Source: CAZAQV01 sp964487255 (GTDB taxonomy: Bacteria; Myxococcota_A; Polyangia; Polyangiales; CAZAQV01). Taken from it: a stretch of DNA of 64,000 nucleotides. Shown here in pieces: positions 22,058 to 30,118 of the stretch. Location of the stretch: the NCBI GenBank assembly GCA_964487255.1, contig CAZAQV010000019.1, forward strand, positions 1 through 64,000. The letters are read 5' to 3'. How positions within the stretch are numbered: the first letter of the stretch is position 1; each line of letters begins with the position of its first letter. The notes beneath the pieces were generated by a model. The model was not told where the DNA came from. It did no database searches and was given only the letters and a program-made list of their open reading frames with translations. Position numbers and translations under genes: made by a program.

Positions 22058-22516
22058 CTACCAGCGCAGGCTTTGCGCTTGCGTGGCGTGTTCGAGCTCG
22101 GAATCGGAAACTTCGAGCACGTATTTCGCACCTGGGTGACAGCGAATCTCTTCTTGCATCGCAGAAAAAGGTTCGATGGTGATGACCGGTGCGAGGCCGC
22201 TTGCATCACGTTCAGCTGCCCAAATAGCGACGATTCCAAACCCGACGTCACGATTGGAAATGCAGATTTCATCCACAACCGGCGCCTCGATCAAAAGTGC
22301 CTCGGCGCCTCCGAGCTTGTCTCGGCCCGAAAGCCCACGCATGCGTTCTTCTGCAGTGTCCGCAATGGCGTCGACGAAAAACTCCGCAACGACCACGCCA
22401 TCCGTGTCGAGCAGCTGCACCTCTGCCTCAGGAGAGCTGCAGCTCACGAGCGCAAGCCAGCTCAGCACAAACGCGCTAGAGCGCACCGAGGAACCGCAAC
22501 AGCTTTTCGCGCTCAC
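22058..22516 (-). CDS. DUF192 family lipoprotein
   Basis: 152 aa. A signal peptide ends at LVSCSSPEA (lipobox VSC). The mature part fits DUF192: VDAIADTAEERMRGLSGR, EALLIEAPVVDEICISNR, FGIVAIWAAE and HPGAKYVLEVSDSELE. DUF192 is a small beta-barrel-like domain of unknown function in secreted or anchored bacterial proteins; one N-terminal motif resembles a target-binding surface (inference). The start overlaps the end of the haem protein gene by 41 bp, so it is probably translated by coupling. It sits at the 3' end of the lipoprotein/haem operon. Confidence 0.8.
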   Translation of the reverse strand: MSAKSCCGSSVRSSAFVLSWLALVSCSSPEAEVQLLDTDGVVVAEFFVDAIADTAEERMRGLSGRDKLGGAEALLIEAPVVDEICISNRDVGFGIVAIWAAERDASGLAPVITIEPFSAMQEEIRCHPGAKYVLEVSDSELEHATQAQSLRW

Positions 22517-24800
22517 GCTCGCTCAACTGCGCAAATGCAGCTTTGATCGCAGCCGCCTCGCCTTCGTGACGAAGCACTGCGTCCTCGATGGTGCTGGAGC
22601 GACCATCGTGCATATAAGGTCCGGTATGCGAGAGTCCCCACAGGGGCGTCGTGCGGAACTCACGCTCGCTCGCTTGGCCACTCTCAATACCGCGGAAACC
22701 TTCGGGCGCGATGTCATGCAAAAGAAAGTCGCTGTACGGTGCAATGACGTGGCCGCTCCCCAAGGTCCAGGATGAAACATGACAGCTCGAACAACCAATG
22801 CCTTCAAAAAGCGCTTTTCCGTCTTCAAAGTCCGGCGCGTTCTCGTCGGGCGCGGGCGGCGCAAGGGAAGCGACAAAAAAGGTCAGATCGTCCAGCTCGT
22901 CGCGGGTAATCTCCGGATCGGCGCTGCTGTCACCGTCATCGAGGTTGCCGAAAAGACCGCCTTCGGGAACGGTCACCCCCATCTCGTTGGACATGGCGTC
23001 GCGCGAAAACTCGGCAAGCGATGGAACGTCGGCCTTCCAACCCATGCGACCCAGTGACCCGTCGGGGAGGATGTGGGCGCGCCCCGAAATGCCGTCCCCG
23101 TCTTCATCGTCCGGGTCGGCCCGCGCGATGATCGCAGAACTCTTAATCTGCTCTGCGAGACCAAGCCCCAACAGCGACGGCGTTTGCCGCAGCTCAAAAT
23201 AGGTCACGTCATCGCCAGCGGCGGGACGATGTGCATCGACAGCAAAACGGTGCAGCATGGTGCCGTCACTGGGCGGTACGTACACATCTGTGCCAGCGCC
23301 TTGGCGAGTCACGTTCACGTCAGTCGGCCCTGCGCCACCCACGACAGGATCGAAGTGGCACGCGCGGCACGAGTCACCATTGAACGTCGGTCCAAGCCCG
23401 CGCTCGACGGCAAAGTCGCGATCGAAAAGGCGCCTGCCTCGTTCGAAACGTGCCTGGTCTGCCGCGCTTAGCGGGGCGATTGGCCCGCCCGCAAGCCCGG
23501 GTTCGACGATCGGTGCGCCCGGGGGGATGAGCCCCTCGCTGTGCTGCGACGCGCCCCCGAGCGTGCCCAAGAAGGCCAAGATCGCTTTGCGATCGATGTC
23601 GCTAAGCGCTTCATAGGCATCGCGAGACGCCGCCGCTTCGCCACCGTGAAAACGGATGGCCGCATCGAGTGTGTCGGCGCGACCGTCGTGAAGATAGGGT
23701 CCGACTGCGCTGACGCCCCATAGCGGCTGCGTCCGAAACTCACTTCCGCTCGCAAAGCCCATCACAATGCCGTCTGCGAGCTCGTCACCCATGTCGTGAA
23801 GCAAAAGGTCCGAGTAAAGCGGCACCCACCCGCGTGGCCCTTCGAGTGCGCGCACATGGCACCCCGCGCAGCCCGACTCTTCAAAGAGCTGCTCGCCGAG
23901 CGCGGCTTCTGCGTTGCGTTCGCTCGGCTCCGGCGCCGCCAAGAGCATCGAAAACTGGATGATATTGAACAAGTCCTCTTCGGGAAGTTCAGGGTCTGCC
24001 ACGCCGTCGTCGTCAAAATTCGGCTCAGCCGGTGCCGCCACCTGAGCGACCTGTACGCCTTCGATGTTGTCCGTGAGCGGCTGCACTGAGATCGCGATGT
24101 CGGTGGACGCACTCGGCACGAAAAGCGCGGCCTTGCGCTCCTCGGAAAGCGGGTTGGTGGTGATCCCCAGGTGGTTGAAGAGCGGGCCGCGAATGAAGCC
24201 CTCGACCGAAACCGTCTGTGCCTTTCGCCCGAAGCGACCTACAAAAGTGCGGTCGATGTTCGGTCGACCGCTGATGCCGTCGCCGTCCTCGTCGTCGGGG
24301 TCGGCATTTCTAAGAATGGCTTCCTCGGGCAACTCGGCGATAAGACCGGTTCCGAAAAACGGAATCGGGTTGCGCGTAGCTGCGATCGACTCGTCACCGC
24401 TCCGAACGCGCATGCGTTCGTCGGTTGAAAAATGCGTGCGTACGCCATTGATGCCGCCGCCAACAAATGAGCCATCCGACAGCGCCGTCCCCACCAACAG
24501 AAAGTTGCGATAGCGCCCTGCGCCACCTCCGAACACCGGCTTCTCGTGACAAGCACCGCAGAAACTCACGTTGAACTCGGGCCCCAAACCGGTCTCTTTG
24601 CTAAAACGTTGCTGCGCCGCTTCGCGCCCAGCTTCGAAGGCTTCGACTTGCTCGGCCGTCGCGATGGGGAGAGCTTCACCGAGCGGGGCATAGATCCCCT
24701 CGGCATCCCTAGGCGGGTCATCAGGTCCGGGACACGCGGTAAGCAGGAGGGTGAGAATCAAAAACGGGAAGCGCTTTTTGGGCTGCAGGTTCTGTGTCAT
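22476..24800 (-). CDS. four-haem DUF1111 (di-haem oxidoreductase-type) lipoprotein, tandem-duplicated
   Basis: 774 aa. A signal peptide ends with lipobox LTAC, followed by PGPDDPP. CxxCH motifs occur at about residues 80 (CGACH), 310 (CAGCH), 476 (CRACH) and 667 (CSSCH). The two halves repeat the same order: FxGxxCxxCH, RADPDDEDGDGISGR, EE-D, then CxxCH, LLHDMGDE/LLHDIAPEG, PLWG...GPYLHDGR, so the gene is an internal duplication of the di-haem DUF1111 unit. Homologues are periplasmic oxidoreductases of uncertain substrate. The upstream frame extension is non-coding. It overlaps DUF192 and lies 7 nt downstream of the propeller-like lipoprotein. Confidence 0.85.
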   Translation of the reverse strand: MTQNLQPKKRFPFLILTLLLTACPGPDDPPRDAEGIYAPLGEALPIATAEQVEAFEAGREAAQQRFSKETGLGPEFNVSFCGACHEKPVFGGGAGRYRNFLLVGTALSDGSFVGGGINGVRTHFSTDERMRVRSGDESIAATRNPIPFFGTGLIAELPEEAILRNADPDDEDGDGISGRPNIDRTFVGRFGRKAQTVSVEGFIRGPLFNHLGITTNPLSEERKAALFVPSASTDIAISVQPLTDNIEGVQVAQVAAPAEPNFDDDGVADPELPEEDLFNIIQFSMLLAAPEPSERNAEAALGEQLFEESGCAGCHVRALEGPRGWVPLYSDLLLHDMGDELADGIVMGFASGSEFRTQPLWGVSAVGPYLHDGRADTLDAAIRFHGGEAAASRDAYEALSDIDRKAILAFLGTLGGASQHSEGLIPPGAPIVEPGLAGGPIAPLSAADQARFERGRRLFDRDFAVERGLGPTFNGDSCRACHFDPVVGGAGPTDVNVTRQGAGTDVYVPPSDGTMLHRFAVDAHRPAAGDDVTYFELRQTPSLLGLGLAEQIKSSAIIARADPDDEDGDGISGRAHILPDGSLGRMGWKADVPSLAEFSRDAMSNEMGVTVPEGGLFGNLDDGDSSADPEITRDELDDLTFFVASLAPPAPDENAPDFEDGKALFEGIGCSSCHVSSWTLGSGHVIAPYSDFLLHDIAPEGFRGIESGQASEREFRTTPLWGLSHTGPYMHDGRSSTIEDAVLRHEGEAAAIKAAFAQLSEREREKLLRFLGAL

Positions 24801-24807
24801 GGCTGGC

Positions 24808-25818
24808 TCACTCCTGGTCGCCGAGGCGCCGCTCGACGACGAAGCCTTGGTACGGCCCCTCTGTGGATGCAAGATTACCGCCAACGGCCGTCAATTGCCC
24901 ATCGGCGGTTCCGTGGATGGCGTGGATGGTCAGGTTCGAGCTGACGGGCTCCGTCAGATAATCCCCTGTTTCAAAGTCTACGGCGGCGATGGTCCCCCCT
25001 AGCCCGACGACTCGCATGGTGCCCGCCGGGCTCATCCAGACCCCATTGAGGCCCGGAAGTGGAAAGTCGTTGCTCCAGTCGATCTTGTGCCACTCCGTGC
25101 CATCCCATGTCACGATGACCCCGTTTCCGCGCCCACCTACAAGCGCAATCCGATCCGGATCGGTCCCCCAGAGCGCGATCAGGTCATCGGAGACGCCGAC
25201 CAGCTCTTCACGAAGCTCGCTGCCATCCCAGTGCAGTACGAGGCCGCTCTGACCGACGAAATAGACGTTGTCCACGCTGGTTCCCCAAACCTTGAACACA
25301 GCAAAAACCTGGGGTCGCTCAAGTTCGGGTAGCGCGACCGCACTCCACACGCCCGACGCATTGCGCCGAAGAACGGTCGCTTCGCCGGTGGTCGCGCGGC
25401 CCGAACCACCAACCGCCCAAACATCATCCGGACTTGCGCCCCAGACGCCCCACAGGTCTTGATCGGTGGGCGTCTCTTCGATCGACCACGCTTGCGCGCC
25501 GGGATCTTTGCGCAAGACGGTTCCGCCATTGCCGACGATAAACATAGCCTCCTCTTCGCTCCACCCCTGCATCCAGTTGAGCAGTGGCACATCGACACCG
25601 AGCGACTCCTCTTGCCACACGCCCGAGCGATTGCTCGCGAGGTAGCCTTGCTCCGGCGAACCGCCGATCAAGTAGCGGTCAGCTCCGCTCCGCCCCCACG
25701 TGTTGAGCAGCCATGGCGCCTCAACGCCGGATGGCTCTTGCCAGGAAGGAGTAGGGTCGTCAGGTCCCGGACAACCTATGAGCGTCATCATGACAAAAAA
25801 GACGCAGCAAAACCTCAC
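24808..25818 (-). CDS. lipoprotein with propeller-like GXXG repeats
   Basis: 336 aa. MRFCCVFFVMMTLIGCPGPDDPTP has a signal peptide with lipobox IGC and the same CPGPDDP sequence as the adjacent haem protein. The mature protein contains repeats such as LWGVWGASPDDVWAVGG, VFKVWGTSVDNVYFVGQ and LIALWGTDPDRIALVGG, typical of beta-propeller lipoproteins frequent in myxobacteria. Likely outer-membrane or surface exposed; function unknown. Gene order and the 7-nt spacing make it the first gene of the operon. Confidence 0.75.
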   Translation of the reverse strand: MRFCCVFFVMMTLIGCPGPDDPTPSWQEPSGVEAPWLLNTWGRSGADRYLIGGSPEQGYLASNRSGVWQEESLGVDVPLLNWMQGWSEEEAMFIVGNGGTVLRKDPGAQAWSIEETPTDQDLWGVWGASPDDVWAVGGSGRATTGEATVLRRNASGVWSAVALPELERPQVFAVFKVWGTSVDNVYFVGQSGLVLHWDGSELREELVGVSDDLIALWGTDPDRIALVGGRGNGVIVTWDGTEWHKIDWSNDFPLPGLNGVWMSPAGTMRVVGLGGTIAAVDFETGDYLTEPVSSNLTIHAIHGTADGQLTAVGGNLASTEGPYQGFVVERRLGDQE

Positions 25819-25844
25819 GAAAATGAATCTAACACACCCGAGCG

Positions 25845-28502
25845 TCAGCTGGGGTAAACCGCTTGCACAGCTTCGGTGAGCTTACTCGGGTCTTTGCCGC
25901 CGGCTTGGGCGAAGTCGGGGCGTCCACCGCCGCCACCGCCCACGACCTGCGCGGCTTGGCGAATAATGTCCCCCGCCTTGTACTTGCTGGTCGCTTCTTT
26001 CGACACACTGCATGCCAAAAGCGCCTTGCCGTTCTTGCCCTCCGTGCCGAGCAAGATGACCGCGGGTGCGAGTTTGTCACGCAGTTGGTCTGCTAGTTCG
26101 CGCAGCGCCTTGGGGTCACCCAGCGGCACGACCGATCCCAAGAAGCGAATACCGTCAACCTCTTTGGCTTCCGACGAGAGGTCGCGGTCGCCACCACTCA
26201 TCATCTCGCGCCCGAGACGCGCGATTTCTCTTTCTTGCTCCTTGTTGGCTTCGATGAGCTTGTCGATCTTCGAACCAAGCTCGGCGGGCGAAGACTTAAG
26301 CCGCGCTGCCGCGTCTTGTAGCGCCTGCTCCGCCAGCCGGTGATCCCTAATGACGTTGAGTCCGGTCGCGGCTTCGATACGCCGGACACCAGCAGCGAGC
26401 CCTCCCTCTGATCGAATGCGAAAGCTGCCGATGTCTCCCGTTCGGCCCGCATGCGTACCGCCGCATAGCTCGAGCGACGGACCGATGGTCAGCACGCGCA
26501 CCTCTGCGCCGTATTTCTCTTCGAAAATGCCGATGGCGCCCTTGGCTTTGGCCGCATCCATCGCGAGCAGCTCGGTCGTCACCGGCGTGTTAACCAGGAT
26601 AGCCTCATTGACGAGGTCCTCGATCTGTCGAATCTGTTCGTCCGTGAGCGGCTTGGATGCCGCGTAGTCAAAACGAAGCCGATCGGGTCCGACGAGCGAG
26701 CCCTTTTGCAGCGCTGTGTCACCTACAACCTTGCGAAGCGCCCAGTGCATGAGATGCGTCGCGCTGTGGTTACGGCGCGTCGCCGCGCGCGCATGACCAT
26801 CGACGATCAAGGATACGGTATCTCCAACGCGAAGCGTCCCCTCGCGCAACTTGCCGCGGTGAACAAAAAAGGCGCCAACGGGCTTTTGGGTGTCAACCAC
26901 GTCAAAGACCACTCCTTGAGCGCGAACGTGGCCTACATCGCCCACTTGGCCGCCGCTTTCACCATAGAAAGGCGTCTTGTCGAACACCAAGTCCGCCTGG
27001 CTGCCCGCGGAGAGCTGCTCGCGCGACTCACCGTCGACAACGATGGCCAGCAGCTTGGCATCGGCCTGCTCCGTCTCGTAGCCGACGAACACCGTGTCGC
27101 CGAGCTTCTCTCGCAGTTCATGCACGACCTGGTCGACTGCGCTCTCGCCCACCTTCGAGCCCGCGCTGCGGGCGCGCGCCTCGTCGAGCGCTGCGGCGAA
27201 CCCAACCTGGTCGACGACAAAGCCCTCTTCTTGGCCGATGACTTCCTGCAGGTCGACCGGAAACCCAAACGTATCGTATAGCTGAAACGCAACACGTCCG
27301 GGCAACACACGTTTGCCGCCCTGCTCGTCCCACTCGTGGTTTTCTGCCAGCAAGTCGAGGCCACGCTTAAGCGTTCGGCGAAAACGCTCCTCCTCTTGCC
27401 GGGTGATGTCCGCGATCAGGGCGCGTCGTTCTTCAAGCTCAGGATAGGCGTCCTTCATGTGGTCGACGACGCACAGCGCCGCGCGGTGCATGAACGGCTC
27501 AGAAATACCGAGCCGGTGCCCGTGACGAATCGCCCGACGCATGACGCGCCGAAGCACATACGGTCGACCGTCACGATCGGGAAACACACCTTCGGCGATG
27601 AGAAAAGCCGCGGTGCGCGCGTGGTCGGCGACCACCCGCATCGAGATGTCGTCGGCGGATTGCGAGCGCGCATACTTCTTTCCTGCGATTTCGGCCGCGA
27701 GGTTGACGACCGCCTGCAACACCTCGGTGTGGTATGTGCTGTACTCGCCTTGTCTGAGAGCCGAGATGCGCTCCAGCCCCATGCCGGTGTCCACGCACGG
27801 CGCGGGAAGCGGCGTGAGCGTGCCATCACTTGAGCGATCGAACTGCATGAACACGAGGTTCCAGATCTCCATCCAGCCGACGCCATCAACCGTCGGTTCC
27901 TCATCGAACTTCGACAAGTCCGCGGGAAGCGGCCCCGACCAGTAGAAGATTTCCGAACACGGACCGCACGGTCCCGTATCGCCCATCTGCCAGAAGTTGT
28001 CCTTGGCTGGGCAGCGAAAGATGCGCTCGTCGCCAAACCCGGTCGTCTCTTGCCAGTAGCCGGCGGCTTCGTCGTCCGCGGGGACACCATCTTCGCCTTC
28101 GAACACCGATACGGCCAAACGCGCTGGGTCAATACCCAAACGATCGGTCACAAACTCCCAGGCAAACTTGATGGCGTCCGCCTTGAAATAGTCGCCAAAC
28201 GAGAAGTTGCCGAGCATTTCGAAAAAGGTGTGGTGTCGCGCCGAGGCGCCCACGTTCTCCAAGTCGTTATGCTTGCCGCTGATACGGATGCACTTTTGAG
28301 ACGTCGTCGCCCGGCTGTAATCTCGTGTTTCGCGACCCGTGAACACATCCTTGAACTGGACCATGCCGGCATTGGCGAACATCAAGGTCGGGTCGTTCGA
28401 CGGAACGAGCGGACCCGAGGCGACACGGCTGTGTCCGTGCTCTTCGAAAAACTTGAGGAAGGCTTCGCGGATTTCCGCAGTTGTCTGTGGCGTCGTGCCC
28501 AT
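25845..28502 (-). CDS. alaS: alanyl-tRNA synthetase
   Basis: 885 aa, normal for the family. Class II catalytic core: IREAFLKFFEEHGH, SNDPTLMFANAGMVQFKD, HHTFFEMLGNFSFGDY and the PCGPCSEIFYW segment. Editing domain with NHSATHLMHWAL (about 575) and CGGTHAGRTGDIGSF (about 676), then the C-Ala oligomerisation/tRNA-binding region ending GGGGGGRPDFAQAGG. Charges tRNA-Ala and clears mischarged Ser/Gly. The start is either ATG 28502 or an ATG 6 codons upstream; neither has a strong ribosome-binding site. Confidence 0.97.
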   Translation of the reverse strand: MGTTPQTTAEIREAFLKFFEEHGHSRVASGPLVPSNDPTLMFANAGMVQFKDVFTGRETRDYSRATTSQKCIRISGKHNDLENVGASARHHTFFEMLGNFSFGDYFKADAIKFAWEFVTDRLGIDPARLAVSVFEGEDGVPADDEAAGYWQETTGFGDERIFRCPAKDNFWQMGDTGPCGPCSEIFYWSGPLPADLSKFDEEPTVDGVGWMEIWNLVFMQFDRSSDGTLTPLPAPCVDTGMGLERISALRQGEYSTYHTEVLQAVVNLAAEIAGKKYARSQSADDISMRVVADHARTAAFLIAEGVFPDRDGRPYVLRRVMRRAIRHGHRLGISEPFMHRAALCVVDHMKDAYPELEERRALIADITRQEEERFRRTLKRGLDLLAENHEWDEQGGKRVLPGRVAFQLYDTFGFPVDLQEVIGQEEGFVVDQVGFAAALDEARARSAGSKVGESAVDQVVHELREKLGDTVFVGYETEQADAKLLAIVVDGESREQLSAGSQADLVFDKTPFYGESGGQVGDVGHVRAQGVVFDVVDTQKPVGAFFVHRGKLREGTLRVGDTVSLIVDGHARAATRRNHSATHLMHWALRKVVGDTALQKGSLVGPDRLRFDYAASKPLTDEQIRQIEDLVNEAILVNTPVTTELLAMDAAKAKGAIGIFEEKYGAEVRVLTIGPSLELCGGTHAGRTGDIGSFRIRSEGGLAAGVRRIEAATGLNVIRDHRLAEQALQDAAARLKSSPAELGSKIDKLIEANKEQEREIARLGREMMSGGDRDLSSEAKEVDGIRFLGSVVPLGDPKALRELADQLRDKLAPAVILLGTEGKNGKALLACSVSKEATSKYKAGDIIRQAAQVVGGGGGGRPDFAQAGGKDPSKLTEAVQAVYPS

Positions 28503-28565
28503 TGCGCACGCAACATACAACGATTGCGCGCGAAGTCTACGGGCGGATTTCCCTCACACGGCCCG

Positions 28566-28847
28566 CTACTCCTCGCTCGGGGGCGTTTCCGCCGTCGCCT
28601 TTTTGGCAAACTCCTTTGCTTGCCCGGACAGCTCTTCCTCCCGTTGCTCTGAACGGTACTCCTCGTCGACATTCTGTGGCGGGGTTGTCTCGGTTCGCGC
28701 CTCTTCGACCATCTCCTCTGACCAGCCTTCGAGCGTCTCTTCAGTCTCTACTTCATCGGGGACACCCACTGGCGTCGTCTCATCGCATCCTACCCATCCA
28801 AGTGACACGGCAAGCGTACCTACGGTTAGCAACTTTGTTCGTTTCAT
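28566..28847 (-). CDS. small acidic lipoprotein
   Basis: 93 aa starting MKRTKLLTVGTLAVSLGWVGC; lipobox VGC. The mature part is hydrophilic, rich in Glu and Thr, and lacks a fold signature (EELSGQAKEFAKKATAETPP). A strong ribosome-binding site GGGAGAG precedes the ATG. Unknown function. Located between alaS and the EF-hand lipoprotein gene, all on the minus strand, separated by the terminator-like hairpin at 28881. Confidence 0.65.
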   Translation of the reverse strand: MKRTKLLTVGTLAVSLGWVGCDETTPVGVPDEVETEETLEGWSEEMVEEARTETTPPQNVDEEYRSEQREEELSGQAKEFAKKATAETPPSEE

Positions 28848-28880
28848 TGGCTCTCTCCCTTCGCACATTTCAAACATCAA

Positions 28881-28913
28881 ACAGCCGACACGCCTCTCCG
28901 GCGCATCGGCTGT
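28881..28913. terminator. hairpin after the EF-hand gene
   Basis: ACAGCCGA at 28881 pairs perfectly with TCGGCTGT at 28906, with an inner CGCC/GGCG pair around a 5-base loop. It is 21 nt after the minus-strand EF-hand stop (28935) and before the small lipoprotein gene. No obvious U tract. Confidence 0.5.
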
Positions 28914-28934
28914 CTGGCGCTATCTCGGCTCCCC

Positions 28935-29606
28935 TCACCAGCGATACTCGACGGCGTCAATTCGTTGATCGCCATCCATGTCCCACGCGTTGAAAAGCGC
29001 CGTCTGGTACTCTTGGTCGCTGATCTCTCCGTTGCCGTCGGCGTCGTACGATTCAAAGAAGTGATATTTCTTCACCCCCTTGTCAAACTCGGCCGCAACG
29101 ATTTCCATGTCACCATCCAGATCCCAGTCGGCGAACGCACCATAAGTCACGTCGCGCCCTACCCAGTGCGAAGCACTGTCGCGAAACTCGAAGCTGTCCA
29201 CGATCCCATCTCGATTGCTGTCCCATGCATTAAAGAGCGCGTTTTGGTACTCGCGGTCGACCAGTCCACCGCTTCCATCGGTGTCCCACTTTCCGTAGAC
29301 GTCGTGCTTTTTGAGGCCGGCCTTGAACTCGACGAGCGTTAGCTGCCTGTCTCCGTCCTGGTCCCAGTCCGCGAGACTACCATAAATAATCTTCGAACCT
29401 TTGCCCATGGCTTTGTCAGTCTGAGCCGTTGCCGCTGTGAACTGCGCGCGATCGCGGTCATGGGTCTGATTGGTTGGGTCTGTCGAACCCGCCAACTCAG
29501 AGCCGGTGGTTTGTGTTTCGTTGTCGGCGGTCTCGCGCTCGATTTCGGCTTCGCCGCCGCAGGCGATCACGACAACTAGCGGCAGTAATCTAAAACTTCG
29601 TTTCAT
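28935..29606 (-). CDS. lipoprotein with six EF-hand-like motifs
   Basis: 223 aa; lipobox IAC at residues 14-16 after a short signal peptide. Six Dx[DN]xDG-type loops occur at regular intervals: DWDQDGDRQLTLVEF, KWDTDGSGGLVDREY, AWDSNRDGIVDSFEF, DWDLDGDMEIVAAEF, SYDADGNGEISDQEY, AWDMDGDQRIDAVEY. Loops 1-3 and 4-6 form two similar halves, so the protein arose by duplication. Ca2+ binding on the cell surface or in the periplasm is expected; the partner is unknown. The third loop replaces one usual Asp with Asn-Arg. Confidence 0.85.
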   Translation of the reverse strand: MKRSFRLLPLVVVIACGGEAEIERETADNETQTTGSELAGSTDPTNQTHDRDRAQFTAATAQTDKAMGKGSKIIYGSLADWDQDGDRQLTLVEFKAGLKKHDVYGKWDTDGSGGLVDREYQNALFNAWDSNRDGIVDSFEFRDSASHWVGRDVTYGAFADWDLDGDMEIVAAEFDKGVKKYHFFESYDADGNGEISDQEYQTALFNAWDMDGDQRIDAVEYRW

Positions 29607-29644
29607 TGTTCGATCCTTTCAAGGCACATCCACCCAGGTCACCC

Positions 29645-29670
29645 GCGGACGAAGTGGAACCTTCGTCCGC
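29645..29670. terminator. strong hairpin between CsbD and EF-hand genes
   Basis: GCGGACGAAG (29645-29654) and CTTCGTCCGC (29661-29670) form a perfect 10-bp stem with a 6-base loop. Positioned just after the CsbD stop, it would end the minus-strand CsbD transcript. No T tract. Confidence 0.55.
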
Positions 29671-29686
29671 TCGGTAACCGGAGTGT

Positions 29687-29887
29687 TTATGCAAGGGAGT
29701 TAAAGAATTGGTTTACCTCGCGGTCAGCGTCCGAACGCGTCTTTCCGTAGCGCTCTTGAATGCGCCCGACCAACTCGTCCTTTTTGCCGTCGATGCGGTC
29801 CAAGTCGTCGTGGGTAAGTTTACCCCACTGCTGCTGCACTTTGCCTTTGAGTTGGTTCCACTTACCTGAGATTTCGTTCTGATTCAT
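29687..29887 (-). CDS. CsbD family stress protein
   Basis: 66 aa: MNQNEISGKWNQLKGKVQQQ then WGKLTHDDLDRIDGKKDEL and GRIQERYGKT, the full CsbD-like signature of small hydrophilic stress-induced proteins. Start ATG has AAAGGAG about 6 nt upstream, which excludes the longer frame. Function of the family is uncharacterised; it is strongly induced in general stress in several bacteria. Adjacent to lipoprotein and LtaS-like genes on the same strand. Confidence 0.9.
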   Translation of the reverse strand: MNQNEISGKWNQLKGKVQQQWGKLTHDDLDRIDGKKDELVGRIQERYGKTRSDADREVNQFFNSLA

Positions 29888-30118
29888 AAGTTCTCCTTTG
29901 AGGGTTAGGCGCGCCTCGCTGCGCGTCCGGTCGCTCGTCATTGCAACGCCCATGCCGAGTTACGCGCTCGTAATCGCGGGCAGAAATCGCAGCAAAACCC
30001 TCGCAGGACTTGGCGCAACGACTACGATCAATACGTTCGAGTGTGGCACATCGTCTCGCAGCGTCATCAGCGCACGAGCAACGCGCATATTCGTTTCTTC
30101 GACGAGGACGGTACGTCG

